A stretch of DNA of 64,000 nucleotides. Origin: Oscillospiraceae bacterium (GTDB lineage: Bacteria; Bacillota; Clostridia; Saccharofermentanales; Saccharofermentanaceae). The notes under the pieces were generated by a model. It was not told the DNA's origin. It ran no database searches and saw only the letters and a program-made list of their open reading frames with translations. Shown here piece after piece: positions 34,532 through 44,108 of the stretch. Where the stretch lies: the NCBI GenBank assembly GCA_902764825.1, contig CACWXL010000007.1, positions 1-64,000 of the forward strand, read 5' to 3'. The position numbers and the translations under genes were made by a program. The first letter of the stretch is position 1; every line of letters begins with the position of its first letter.

Positions 34532-35581
34532 TCAGCAGATGAACATTGATATATTTTCGCGCCCGCCGTCAAGAAATACCTCAACGGTGCCTACGTCTTC
34601 TATAACGCTTATTTCGGGGCATTCCCTGTAAGCCTTGTCAAACATCGTTCGTCCTTCAAAAGATATCCTCAGTCTTCCCGAAGCGTAGCTTACAAACCTG
34701 CTCTCCTTTATCTGCCTGTCCTTGAGTTCTGCTATGGGACTAAGGCACAGTTCGCCCTTCCTTGACAAGAACATCTCGCGCGGAAGGCTTATGGCAGATG
34801 AGTTCATCTTCATTGAGAACATCCATGCCATGATTATCTTCCTGCCCTCATTATCTTCGCATGTCACGGGATTAAGGAAATCCGATCCTGTATCTACCGG
34901 TCTGAAAGGCTCTTTCGCGTCATCGAAAACAAATGCCTCGCCGTCATAATCGCCGGTGGCAAACAATACCTTTGTGGGAAGATGCTTTTCGCTCTGGATT
35001 ACAAAGACCCATTTGCCGTCAACTTCGATCAGCTGCGGAACTTCTATGACGCTGCCGTACCGTCCGTCAGTTAAGAGTTCACCCATAAACCGCCAACTGG
35101 TAAGATCTTTTGACTCATACTGAAGGACCCCGGCAATACCGTCTTTTCCGGCTCCCACGAGCATCCTGAAGCCGCTGCCGAAGCGGAACACAAAAGGTTC
35201 CCTGAATTTGCCGCCGTCTTCGAAAGGCGTTATTAAAATGGGATTGCCGGAACACTTGGTAAAGCAGATACCGTCCTCGGAATATGCGGCACAGATTACT
35301 TCGCTGCCGTCTGATAATGCAGCGTTATAAAACAGCCAGAGCTTTCCGTCATGGACGATGGCAGAGCCTGAATTGCAGCTTGCTTCGTCTTCGGGACTTA
35401 TCGCAACCGGCAGTTCCACCCACGTGACCAGATCTTCGGAAACCGCGTGTCCCCAGTGCATGAGGCCGTATCTCGGCAGATACGGATTTAACTGGAAGAA
35501 CAGGTGGTATTTATCTTTGAAATAAACAAGACCGCAGGGGTTACCCAGCCAACCTTCTTTTCTTGAATAATGGTATTTCAC
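34532..35581 (-). CDS. GH32-like protein with altered catalytic residues
   Basis: The 349-residue protein aligns by eye with the GH32 five-bladed propeller: WLGNPCGLVYFKDKYHLFFQ corresponds to WMNDPNG, and MHWGHAVSEDLVTW is present. The nucleophile Asp of that motif is Asn14 here. The RDP motif is FREP (Glu128), and the acid/base Glu180 in EVPQL is kept. It is shorter than typical (about 450-500), lacking most of the C-terminal sandwich. Sucrose/fructan cleavage is therefore doubtful; a binding role is possible. No signal peptide. Confidence 0.72.
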   Translation of the reverse strand: MKYHYSRKEGWLGNPCGLVYFKDKYHLFFQLNPYLPRYGLMHWGHAVSEDLVTWVELPVAISPEDEASCNSGSAIVHDGKLWLFYNAALSDGSEVICAAYSEDGICFTKCSGNPILITPFEDGGKFREPFVFRFGSGFRMLVGAGKDGIAGVLQYESKDLTSWRFMGELLTDGRYGSVIEVPQLIEVDGKWVFVIQSEKHLPTKVLFATGDYDGEAFVFDDAKEPFRPVDTGSDFLNPVTCEDNEGRKIIMAWMFSMKMNSSAISLPREMFLSRKGELCLSPIAELKDRQIKESRFVSYASGRLRISFEGRTMFDKAYRECPEISVIEDVGTVEVFLDGGRENISMFIC

Positions 35582-35626
35582 GGGTCTAACCTCTGCGGCC
35601 TTAAATCCTGATTTATTGTTCCGTTA

Positions 35627-37249
35627 TCAGCCGAGCTCCAAGAGCGATACCTTGAGAACGCCTTCAGCCTTTGAAAGCTCGTCGATGATCTCCTGGGATA
35701 CAGGCTGGTCAATAGCAACGAAGGCCTGTGCGTGCGGATTGTCGGAACCGTCCTGGTTCTTTCTTCCCCAATGCATGGAAGCGATGTTGATATTGTGGCT
35801 TCCGAGGATCGTAGCGATCCTTCCGATAACGCCCGGAACGTCGTTGTTCTTGAGAGCGAGAACCGTGTTGGAAAGAGGGCAGTTCATCTCGTAACCGAAG
35901 AAAGAAACGATAACCTCTGTGTCAGGTCCGAATACCGTACCGTTGATCTTAAGCTCTCTGCCGTCCTCTGTGCAGAACTTAACGTTGATGAGGTTGTTGT
36001 ACTTCTGGATGGATTCTGTCTTTGTTTCAACAACTTCAATGCCCGTTTCAGCCATGCACTCCTGAGCATTAACGTAAGATACGTGGTCATTGCCCATACC
36101 CTTCAAAAGACCCATCATGAGTGAGAGTGTAATGATGCCTGTGCCTGTGCTTTCAGCAAGCTCGCCTCTGTATCTTACTTCTACCTTTGAGATAGGTGTA
36201 GCTTCAGCCTGGAAATACATGCGGCCGATCTTCTCAGCGAGTGAGCAGTAAGGCTTGATGTCTTCGATACTGCCGGAGAACTGGGGCATGTTGATAGCTG
36301 CAACGAGTTCGCCCTTAAGAGCGCCGTCGATGAGCTCAACTATACCCTGACCTACCTTAGCTGTAGCCTCAACCGTGGAAGCTCCGAGGTGAGGTGTGAT
36401 GTAGCAATGGGGAGCGTGGAGAAGAACGTTATCGTACTCCTGCTCACCGGGTGCCTTGTTGTAGGAAGGCTCCTTGTCGAAAACGTCGATGGCAGCTGCA
36501 GCAACCTGACCGTCAGCCAGAGCATCAGCGAGATCCTGCTCGTTTACGAGACCGCCTCTTGCAGCGTTAACGATCCTGACGCCTCTCTTGCACTTATAGA
36601 GCTGCTCCTTGGAAAGGATTCCGTATGTTTCCTTGGTCTTAGGTGTATGCAGTGTGATGAGGTCGCACTGGGGAAGGAGCTCGTCAAGAGTCTTGCATCT
36701 TGTAACTCCGAGCTTATCGAACTTCTCCTGGGGTACATAAGGATCGTAAGCTACTACGTTCATGCCTACGCCCTTGAGCTTTCTGGATACGATGGAACCG
36801 ATACGGCCTAAGCCGATAACGCCGGCAGTCTTGCCTTCGAGCTCGATTCCTACCCAGTTGCCGCGTCTGAAGTCACCGTTGTGTACGCCTTCATTAGCTG
36901 TGCAGAGGTTACGGAAGATGGAGAATGCGTGGCCTACTGCGAGCTCACCTGCTGCCATGTTGTTGGCTGTAGGTGTGTTAAGAGCGATAACGCCGTGCTC
37001 TGTACAAGCCTTAACGTCGATGTTGTCGATACCTGTTCCGGCTCTTCCTACTGCCTTAAGGCAATCAGCGTTATTCAAAAGTGTCTCATTGATCTTTGTA
37101 GCTGATCTTACGATGATCGCATCAAAGCCCTTGATGTGCTGTTCGATCTCTTCCTGGGAATGACCGAGGTATTCTTCAACCTCATAGCCTCTGTCTCTTA
37201 AGTACTGAACGCTCTCTTCGGCAATGCTCTCTGTGATAAGGATCTTCAT
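35627..37249 (-). CDS. serA: D-3-phosphoglycerate dehydrogenase
   Basis: The 540-residue enzyme starts serine synthesis by oxidising 3-phosphoglycerate with NAD+. The NAD-binding GLGRIG motif, VNAARGGLVNE and the catalytic HLGASTVEA are present. An intervening domain and a C-terminal ACT domain (about residues 455-540) give the long form. ATG 37249 follows GGGGGG by eight bases; the frame upstream to 37291 overlaps serC and is not used. It lies 38 bases after the aminotransferase. Confidence 0.95.
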   Translation of the reverse strand: MKILITESIAEESVQYLRDRGYEVEEYLGHSQEEIEQHIKGFDAIIVRSATKINETLLNNADCLKAVGRAGTGIDNIDVKACTEHGVIALNTPTANNMAAGELAVGHAFSIFRNLCTANEGVHNGDFRRGNWVGIELEGKTAGVIGLGRIGSIVSRKLKGVGMNVVAYDPYVPQEKFDKLGVTRCKTLDELLPQCDLITLHTPKTKETYGILSKEQLYKCKRGVRIVNAARGGLVNEQDLADALADGQVAAAAIDVFDKEPSYNKAPGEQEYDNVLLHAPHCYITPHLGASTVEATAKVGQGIVELIDGALKGELVAAINMPQFSGSIEDIKPYCSLAEKIGRMYFQAEATPISKVEVRYRGELAESTGTGIITLSLMMGLLKGMGNDHVSYVNAQECMAETGIEVVETKTESIQKYNNLINVKFCTEDGRELKINGTVFGPDTEVIVSFFGYEMNCPLSNTVLALKNNDVPGVIGRIATILGSHNINIASMHWGRKNQDGSDNPHAQAFVAIDQPVSQEIIDELSKAEGVLKVSLLELG

Positions 37250-37287
37250 TTTCGGTTCCCCCCGTTTATATTTTGCGTAATTTATTC

Positions 37288-38373
37288 TCAAGCTTTAGCC
37301 TTAAGCTCATCGATCGTGGCCTTAAGGTCACTGAGGTAAGTCTTAAGTTCTTCTTCTGTAAGATCACCCATGTGAGCGATCCTGAAGGTCTTGTCCTTCA
37401 AAGGACCGTAACCGTTGCTCATGAGGTAACCCTTCTCTCCCATAGCCTTGATAAGGTCTGAAGTAGGGATTCCCGTTGTATTTGTTACACAGGTAACAGT
37501 AACGGAAAGATTCTCCGGATTGGAGTAGAGAGCGCAGTTCTCTCTTGCCCAGTCCTGAGCGATCTTGGCAAGTCTTACGTGCTTCTGATATCTGTTCTCA
37601 ACGCCCTCTGCAAGGATCTTGTCGAGCTGGTAATCAAGAGCGAACATGTGTGACTCTGAAGGTGTTGAAGGATACTGATAGGGCTTCTCCTTAACGAACT
37701 TAACGAGCTCGAGATAGTCGAAGTAAAGACCTCTGTTCTCTACTGTCTCAGCCTTCTTGATCGCCTTGTCTGATACGGAAGCGATAGCCATTCCCGGAGG
37801 AAGTCCTAAACACTTCTGTGTTGATGTGATGCAGACGTCGATGCCGAGCTCGTCTACAGGGATATAGTCGCCTGCCATTGATGAGACTGCGTCAACGCAT
37901 ACGATGACATCAGGATATTTCTTATAGACTTCAGCGAGCTTATCCATGGGATTGTGGATGCCTGTTGATGTCTCGTTCTGTGTGATGGTGATAAGGTCAT
38001 ACTTACCTGTTGAGAGAGCCTCTTCGATCATCTCAGGTGTTGTAGGCTGACCAAGCTCAGACTCGAAAAGATCTGCTGCGATGCCGTTGGATGTGCACAT
38101 CTTGTGCCATCTCTTGCCGAATGCACCGATCGAGAAAACTGCTGCTCTTGTCTTTGTGAAGCTTCTTACGGCACCTTCCATAAGACCACTGCCTGATGAC
38201 GTTGATAAAACGATTGTGTTATTGGTCATCATTACCTTCTGGAGCTTCTCGGAGATAGACTGCTGAAGAGCGGACATTTCCTTTGTTCTGTGTCCGATCA
38301 TGGGAGTAGCCATCTTCTCCAGTACATCCTGTGAAACCTCGATAGGTCCAGGTATGAACAGTTTCTTATGCAT
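37288..38373 (-). CDS. serC: Class V aminotransferase, probable phosphoserine aminotransferase
   Basis: The 361-residue PLP enzyme has SGSGLMEGAV as phosphate-binding loop, CVDAVSSMAGD and the Schiff-base lysine Lys187 in TSTQKCLGLPPG. Sequence looks more like the alanine-glyoxylate/serine-pyruvate group than classical SerC, but the adjacent serA suggests it makes phosphoserine. Using either class is known in Clostridia and archaea. The gene symbol is therefore tentative. Confidence 0.75.
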   Translation of the reverse strand: MHKKLFIPGPIEVSQDVLEKMATPMIGHRTKEMSALQQSISEKLQKVMMTNNTIVLSTSSGSGLMEGAVRSFTKTRAAVFSIGAFGKRWHKMCTSNGIAADLFESELGQPTTPEMIEEALSTGKYDLITITQNETSTGIHNPMDKLAEVYKKYPDVIVCVDAVSSMAGDYIPVDELGIDVCITSTQKCLGLPPGMAIASVSDKAIKKAETVENRGLYFDYLELVKFVKEKPYQYPSTPSESHMFALDYQLDKILAEGVENRYQKHVRLAKIAQDWARENCALYSNPENLSVTVTCVTNTTGIPTSDLIKAMGEKGYLMSNGYGPLKDKTFRIAHMGDLTEEELKTYLSDLKATIDELKAKA

Positions 38374-38478
38374 GTTATAAACCCTCTTTTCGCGCGATAT
38401 TATTAGAGCAATAGCATTATATACTTGAATCTTACTTTTTTGTTACAAAATGAGTTGACTAAATAGCCAAAAAACAAG

Positions 38479-38507
38479 CCGCCTGCCGTGAAATACACAG
38501 CAGGCGG
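38479..38507 (-). terminator. Terminator of the 38.5-41.8 kb gene
   Basis: On the minus strand CCGCCTGC pairs with GCAGGCGG around a 13-base loop, then CTTGTTTTTT. Confidence 0.75.
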
Positions 38508-38545
38508 TCTGATTGTTTTATGTAATGATTTTCGCTTGTATGCGA

Positions 38546-41500
38546 TCAGGTGAGATGGATTGAGCTGTTGACCTCTGCCTGGGTGGTCGTTGTAGCAGAT
38601 GATTCACCGCCTGATGTCGTACCGCCGGCATTCCACGTGGTCGGGATCTCGCCTGTGATTACTCCGAGAGGAGGCAGGAGGAGCTTGTCGCCCGGGTTAG
38701 GACCGGAATAGGATGCCGGATCGAGCTTGTTGTATATGATGATGGTCTTGATCCTCTGATCGTTGTTGTCCTTGATATCGATATTGTAAATATAGTGGAA
38801 TACGTCCCACCATGTTCTGTATCCGATATGATCCGAGAACCAGAAGTATCCGATAGGTGCGGAAGGATCCGGGAGCGTTGCCTGAGTAGTTGTTGTCGTA
38901 GGAGGCAGTGTGCTCTCTGTCGTTGTTGATTCAACGGTCGATTCAACAGGCTTCTTGTTCTTGCTGCAGCCCTTTGCGATAAGCGAGATTACAACGATGA
39001 TGCAGATCAGGAGGATCGCAAGGAAAGCAATAAACATATAACCGTTGCGGTTGAGCTTCATCTTCTTTCCGCCGCCGTTGCCGCCATTGCCGCTCTTGCC
39101 GGCAGAAGGAGCCGGACGGGGTGCAGTATTCTGAGGCTTGCTGTTGTTGTTCGGGCCTGCGCCGGAAGGTCTGTAGGAGGTCTGTCCGGGATTTGTATAC
39201 TGAGCCTGCTGAACAGGATCAGGCATTGCAGGCTGCTGAGGCTCAGCAGGTGCACTGCTGTAACCGTATGTCTGCTCGCCGCCGTAGATCTGGCCGCTGT
39301 CATCAACACCCAGGATATTGTTGAACCACTCTTCGTCTAATGAAGAAGATGATGATGCAGATGCCTGAGGCTGAGAATAATCTTCGCCGAATCCCTGCTG
39401 AGTCTGGGCTGAATAGTCATTGTATCCGCCCTGAGGTACATTCTGCTGATAGTACTGACCGGCATTGGGATCCTGATATCCTTCCTGAGGATATTCGCCA
39501 AAGCTGCTCTGCGGAGCCTGGTCATAACCCGGAACGTATCCGTTGCCAGCATTTCCGTATTCAGGATATCCGTTGTTATCCATGGGTACACCTCCCTGCA
39601 TGTCTACAGTCTGATTACCGTATCCGTAAGTTCCATAGCTGCTCTGATCAGCCGTTGAGAAAGCTTCTGCGCCGTATGGCTGATAAGGCGGAACTTCGGA
39701 AGGCGCTTCAGTGCCTGCATAATCCCCATATACAGAAGCGTTATTGAAAGGTTCTGAGATATTCTGTTCTGATCCGACAGCATTTACCGGATTGTTGTAA
39801 TTATCGGAATCGTAAAGCGGCATCTGAGGAATGTCGTCTGCCTTTGCCTTGGGAGCTTCTTCCATTCCCGTAGCGTAAGCGGGATCACCGAACGGAAGGA
39901 TGATGTCATCCTGAGAAGGAGCAACAACAGTTGCCTGAGGAACTACCTCTTCAATTATGGGAGCTGCTGCTTCAGGTGCAGCAGGAGCTGCCTCGGGAGC
40001 CTTGACCTCCGGCTTCTCGACCTCAGGGAAATCAACATCAAGCTTGTCCTCTTCCTTGAGTTCAGGCTTGTCTTCGTTGATCTCATATTCAGGAACAGGT
40101 ATCGAAGATACTTCCTCGGAAGGAACAGGCTCAGCCTTGGGAGCCACATCCTCACCGAATACGAGAGGTGCTGTATTCTTGAGTTCCTGTGCACTGTTCT
40201 TGCCATAAGGATCGAATGTATCTTCAATGCCGGTCGAAGCATCGGAAGAACCTGCGTCCACCTTGACCTCACCGGGTGCGAAAACGATCTCTTCAGGCTT
40301 ATTTACTACTGCCGGTGCCGGCGGAACAACTACGGGAGCTTCGGGAATGACCGGAGCTGCAGGTGCTGCCGGAGCAACGGGAATAACGGGTGCTGCAGGA
40401 GCTGCAGGTACGACCGGCTCTTCCTTAAGGTCAGTGAACAAAGTCTCCTTTGCTGCAGACTTGTTAGAGTCATTGATGGCCTGTGCAAGGATTCCGGAAC
40501 TGCCTGCGCCGAAAAGAAGCGAGTTGATGTCAGATACCGGCTTCGTCGGTGAATCATCTGAATTATCAGGTGTGAACTCAGTCTTGGAAACGGTTTCCAT
40601 AGCGGGAGCCTTTTCAGGTTCTGCTGACTTGGGCTCTGAAGATACGGCAGCTTCGTCGATATTGAAAACAAACGGTGAATCGGCGATTACTGCTTCCTCA
40701 GCCTTTGCTGCTGCAGCCGAATCACTCTGTGCAGCTTCCTTCATCTCGCCGAAGATCTTCTTCATTGCATCTTCTGCAGAGAGCTCTTCAACAGGTTCCT
40801 TCTTGTCAGGGAACTCGGGAGCTGCTTCAGGGATCTTCTGAGCCTGAGTCTGGATCTTATCACCGAATGAGATGCTGCCGTCAGATGGGGCAGCCTCTGT
40901 ATCTGGAACAACAACGGGAGCGTCAGGTGTGAGGCTTACAAAACCTGCATCTGCAATAGCCTTTGCTGCTGCGCCGACCATGCCGCCTTCAACCGTAGAC
41001 TCCAGGAGCTCATGACTCTCGCTGTCGTAATCGTCCTTCTTCTTCTTTCTGCCGAAAAGGCCTCTCTTCTCTTCCTTCGTAACGCTCTCAACGAATGAGA
41101 TCGAGATCTGCATAGGTGTGTTGGGCATTCTTGCGGAAGCCTGTGTAAGGATAAGGCCTGCAGCATCGCACTGGTCTTCTGCATCTGTCAGGATCCTTAA
41201 GATCTCCCTCTGGCCCAATGCATCGTAGATCGCCTTGTTGCAAAGGATAATGCAGTCATCGGGTGTGAGTGTGAAGAAGTTTGACCAGAGAGCATTAGCT
41301 GTCTTGGATGAGCAATAGTACTGGAAGTCGCCTACTCTGTTGCCGTAAGCATCGATGGGCTCCATCGGGATGCCTGCGTCAGTAAGAGGGAACATTGTGT
41401 CGTCTCTGTAAAGGAAAGCAAGACCGCCGCCGATAGTAACTGCGAACGCCTCGGAATCCCTGACGATCACGCCGGAGAAATAAGGGTCTCTTACCTCGTT

Positions 41501-41836
41501 GTCTATGAGCTTTGTTGTTCCTGCAACTTCAACTGCGGTCGAAAGGAACTTCTCGATCATGGCATCGATCTCTTTGTGACCATTCTTGACTTCGTTGCAA
41601 AGGCCGCGGAGCTGAGGCTCAAACGGCGGAATGGTTCCGGGCTCAAAGCCTTCTATCGTGGGATGTGTGAAAAGCGAGAAGAAGAAGCCTCTCTCATCTT
41701 TGTCGATCGTAATATCAGCCTGTCTGGTTTCTCTCTTTCCGCAGAGTCTGCCGTCAAGATAGAATGCATCAGTAAGCGAGCTGGAAGGAAAATAACGCGC
41801 TGTAAGCGTGCTTGCAAGCCTTGTTAAGGTAGCCAT
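38546..41836 (-). CDS. PP2C-like pseudophosphatase with TM and LysM-like C-terminal domain
   Basis: The 1096-residue protein has four parts. Residues 1 to about 275 look like a divergent PP2C phosphatase: GVIVRDSEAFAVTIGGGLAFLYRDD where GDSR is expected, and TLTPDDCIILCNKAIYDALG where SDGL is expected, so metal-binding Asps appear lost. Residues about 280-920 are low-complexity, rich in Pro, Ala and Glu, then Gln, Tyr and Gly. A single TM spans about 933-954. After an S/T-rich linker, residues about 994-1056 (TWWDVFHYIYNID ... NPGDKLLLPP) resemble a LysM module. It probably links a cytosolic signal to the cell wall. Function unproven. Confidence 0.62.
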   Translation of the reverse strand: MATLTRLASTLTARYFPSSSLTDAFYLDGRLCGKRETRQADITIDKDERGFFFSLFTHPTIEGFEPGTIPPFEPQLRGLCNEVKNGHKEIDAMIEKFLSTAVEVAGTTKLIDNEVRDPYFSGVIVRDSEAFAVTIGGGLAFLYRDDTMFPLTDAGIPMEPIDAYGNRVGDFQYYCSSKTANALWSNFFTLTPDDCIILCNKAIYDALGQREILRILTDAEDQCDAAGLILTQASARMPNTPMQISISFVESVTKEEKRGLFGRKKKKDDYDSESHELLESTVEGGMVGAAAKAIADAGFVSLTPDAPVVVPDTEAAPSDGSISFGDKIQTQAQKIPEAAPEFPDKKEPVEELSAEDAMKKIFGEMKEAAQSDSAAAAKAEEAVIADSPFVFNIDEAAVSSEPKSAEPEKAPAMETVSKTEFTPDNSDDSPTKPVSDINSLLFGAGSSGILAQAINDSNKSAAKETLFTDLKEEPVVPAAPAAPVIPVAPAAPAAPVIPEAPVVVPPAPAVVNKPEEIVFAPGEVKVDAGSSDASTGIEDTFDPYGKNSAQELKNTAPLVFGEDVAPKAEPVPSEEVSSIPVPEYEINEDKPELKEEDKLDVDFPEVEKPEVKAPEAAPAAPEAAAPIIEEVVPQATVVAPSQDDIILPFGDPAYATGMEEAPKAKADDIPQMPLYDSDNYNNPVNAVGSEQNISEPFNNASVYGDYAGTEAPSEVPPYQPYGAEAFSTADQSSYGTYGYGNQTVDMQGGVPMDNNGYPEYGNAGNGYVPGYDQAPQSSFGEYPQEGYQDPNAGQYYQQNVPQGGYNDYSAQTQQGFGEDYSQPQASASSSSSLDEEWFNNILGVDDSGQIYGGEQTYGYSSAPAEPQQPAMPDPVQQAQYTNPGQTSYRPSGAGPNNNSKPQNTAPRPAPSAGKSGNGGNGGGKKMKLNRNGYMFIAFLAILLICIIVVISLIAKGCSKNKKPVESTVESTTTESTLPPTTTTTQATLPDPSAPIGYFWFSDHIGYRTWWDVFHYIYNIDIKDNNDQRIKTIIIYNKLDPASYSGPNPGDKLLLPPLGVITGEIPTTWNAGGTTSGGESSATTTTQAEVNSSIHLT

Positions 41837-41948
41837 GAGCCGTCCTCCGTATAAATATTCAGGTTAATTATAACACAACGATTATTTTCTCAAGCATATT
41901 ATATAAAATTTAATTAAATGGTAATTTTCTCGCAAACCCCGTAAAATA

Positions 41949-41980
41949 AAGCCCCGCGGGCTTTTCTACCCACGGGGCTT
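41949..41980 (-). terminator. Terminator of the DUF885 gene
   Basis: On the minus strand AAGCCCCGTGGG pairs over 12 bases with CCCGCGGGGCTT (one G-T pair) around TAGAAAAG, then TTATTTT. Confidence 0.8.
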
Positions 41981-42003
41981 CTGGTGTAATTCTGTGGCAA
42001 TGA

Positions 42004-44019
42004 TCAGCTTAAGAGCTTTTCCATGTTCTTTCTGATCTGCGGGAATGTTCCCGTAAGGGAATCAAGATATGCCGTATGGATCTCTTTTTCCGACTTGTTC
42101 GGGAACTTCGCACGCATATCGTCCATCAGCTGCTGGGTCCAGATATAGCCCATTCCATACTTTACCCAATATCCGGGATCCGTGAGGCTAAGAGTGTAAA
42201 ATCTCTGATAATCATCCTCGGTAATCGAGAACATCGGTTTTTGGGTAAAGGGTTCTTTAAACTTGTTGAAATAATCTACGCACTGCTTCAAAGTCCAGTT
42301 CTCAACATGAATGCCGTACTCGACTCTGGTGTTGATCAAAGGCCACATTTCTTTCTCATATCGTATTAGCTTCGTTGCATCGGAAACACCGTTTCCGGAG
42401 TAATACCTCATCGAATAATACTCAACATAAGTCGCCCAGCCTTCAGCATAACCTGTAGAATAAGACAGATACATGTATGGATGGTTTGTGTGTGCTCTGG
42501 TATAAAGCGACTGGAACATATGTCCCGGATATGCCTCATGAGCGACCGTAACGCCGAAGTCCTTATCGGAATCTGCACTCTTGTGGTTGATAATGAGCAG
42601 ATTGGCATTAAAGTTATCGAGATGGTAACCCAAGTATGCCGCAGGAGAGAAGTTATCCTCGAATACCTTCGGAACATCCATTGTGTAATATTCGTGCGGA
42701 GGGATTTTAGGGAAATCGTTTTTTACCGCATCACGGAGGAAATCAAGGTTCTGCTCAAGAGAGCCTTTGGAATACTTGTGGCCTGAATACTCGTTATACC
42801 AGGCGAATCCGGAAGTAGCTATCTTGGTGTAATCTTTGTGTATGAAATCAAGTCTCTTTTCGACCGCATCTATGTTCTCCTGTACTGTCGCACTATTGTT
42901 TGTCCACAGCCTTGTGAGATAAGCATAATAAGCATCTCCGCCCTTGAATTCGCAAAGACCCTGGTCCTTTCCGCCTGAGCCCTTAAGAGCTCTCATCCTT
43001 CTGGCGCACTCTTCAAATTCAGGGAAAGCGACTTCCTTCATGGCCTTCTCATGCTCTTTAATAAGCCTGCTCTTGTCACTTGCAGAAAGCCCCTTGATGT
43101 TATCCAAACGCTCTTCGAACGAATCGTAAAGGAAGCAGTCATTCTTCTGCTTGACCAGATTGTCGAATGATTTGGCAGCTTCTTCATAGCTGTCGTCAGA
43201 AGAAGCAAAACCGAGCTTTACACGGGTCTCCTCATATTCGCACATCAGGTCATAATACCTGTCGATGTCCTTGACGAGTTCGATATATTTCTCGGCATCC
43301 TCAACTGTATCAAACGAATAGACATCCAGGATGAACAGTATCTCGGACTGAGGTCCTACAAGATAATTGAAGATCATCGTGTAGTAATTGAACGCAGTGT
43401 ATGAGTAGCCGTAAATGCTTTCCTCGATATCATAGACAAGCTTGTCATAGCAGAGCCTGTCATTGCCCTGGAGCGTGTCGTAATTGATCTTCAGGAGCTT
43501 ATCTAGCTCTGTCTGGTAGAACTGCTTCTCGGCAGGATACTGGTCGATAGTTGTGAAATCGCCCCATGTGGCATCCTTGATGTCAAATCCGAATTTTGCC
43601 GGGTTCTCGAAAAGGATCTCGACATCCGCATAAGAGGTGATCTCGTGATGAAGGATATCATTCTCGACCTCAGACAGGAGCTTTACGGCATCATTGCCGC
43701 TTACGGTTCCCGGCGCATGGTCGGGATGGACTTCCTTATAAGTCGCAACATGATCCGGATATGTCAGCGAATCCGCAGTAACAGGGCCTCCTGAAGGACC
43801 CGTTGTCGGATCTGTGGTAGGGTCTGTTGTCGGATCGACCGTCGGATCAGTCGTAGGATCCGTAAAACCTGTGGGATCGCTCTGTCCGTTCTCGATCTTG
43901 TTGCCGTTGTCGGTCTCTCTGCTTCTGTGTCTCGGAGCGCCTCCGACGCAGCCTGCAAGGGACATTACGATCGCAATGCAGCATACAAGAGCTGTCAGCT
44001 TAACTGATTTCTTTTTCAT
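42004..44019 (-). CDS. DUF885 family lipoprotein, putative metallohydrolase
   Basis: The 671-residue protein has a lipoprotein signal peptide ending LAGC (Cys24), then a TDPTTDPT repeat linker of about 40 residues. The DUF885 domain carries HEAYPGH at about residue 493, a zinc-type HExxH-like motif of this peptidase-like family. It would sit on the outer face of the membrane. The substrate is unknown; peptide cleavage is suspected. It follows the degenerate adenylate-forming gene by 89 bases. Confidence 0.8.
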   Translation of the reverse strand: MKKKSVKLTALVCCIAIVMSLAGCVGGAPRHRSRETDNGNKIENGQSDPTGFTDPTTDPTVDPTTDPTTDPTTGPSGGPVTADSLTYPDHVATYKEVHPDHAPGTVSGNDAVKLLSEVENDILHHEITSYADVEILFENPAKFGFDIKDATWGDFTTIDQYPAEKQFYQTELDKLLKINYDTLQGNDRLCYDKLVYDIEESIYGYSYTAFNYYTMIFNYLVGPQSEILFILDVYSFDTVEDAEKYIELVKDIDRYYDLMCEYEETRVKLGFASSDDSYEEAAKSFDNLVKQKNDCFLYDSFEERLDNIKGLSASDKSRLIKEHEKAMKEVAFPEFEECARRMRALKGSGGKDQGLCEFKGGDAYYAYLTRLWTNNSATVQENIDAVEKRLDFIHKDYTKIATSGFAWYNEYSGHKYSKGSLEQNLDFLRDAVKNDFPKIPPHEYYTMDVPKVFEDNFSPAAYLGYHLDNFNANLLIINHKSADSDKDFGVTVAHEAYPGHMFQSLYTRAHTNHPYMYLSYSTGYAEGWATYVEYYSMRYYSGNGVSDATKLIRYEKEMWPLINTRVEYGIHVENWTLKQCVDYFNKFKEPFTQKPMFSITEDDYQRFYTLSLTDPGYWVKYGMGYIWTQQLMDDMRAKFPNKSEKEIHTAYLDSLTGTFPQIRKNMEKLLS

Positions 44020-44108
44020 TTTTATTCATCTCCTCTATCCATTTTCCATAACACGGTATCCTCCCCAAGACACCGTTTAGGATTATATCATGAATCTCTG
44101 ATGATTTC

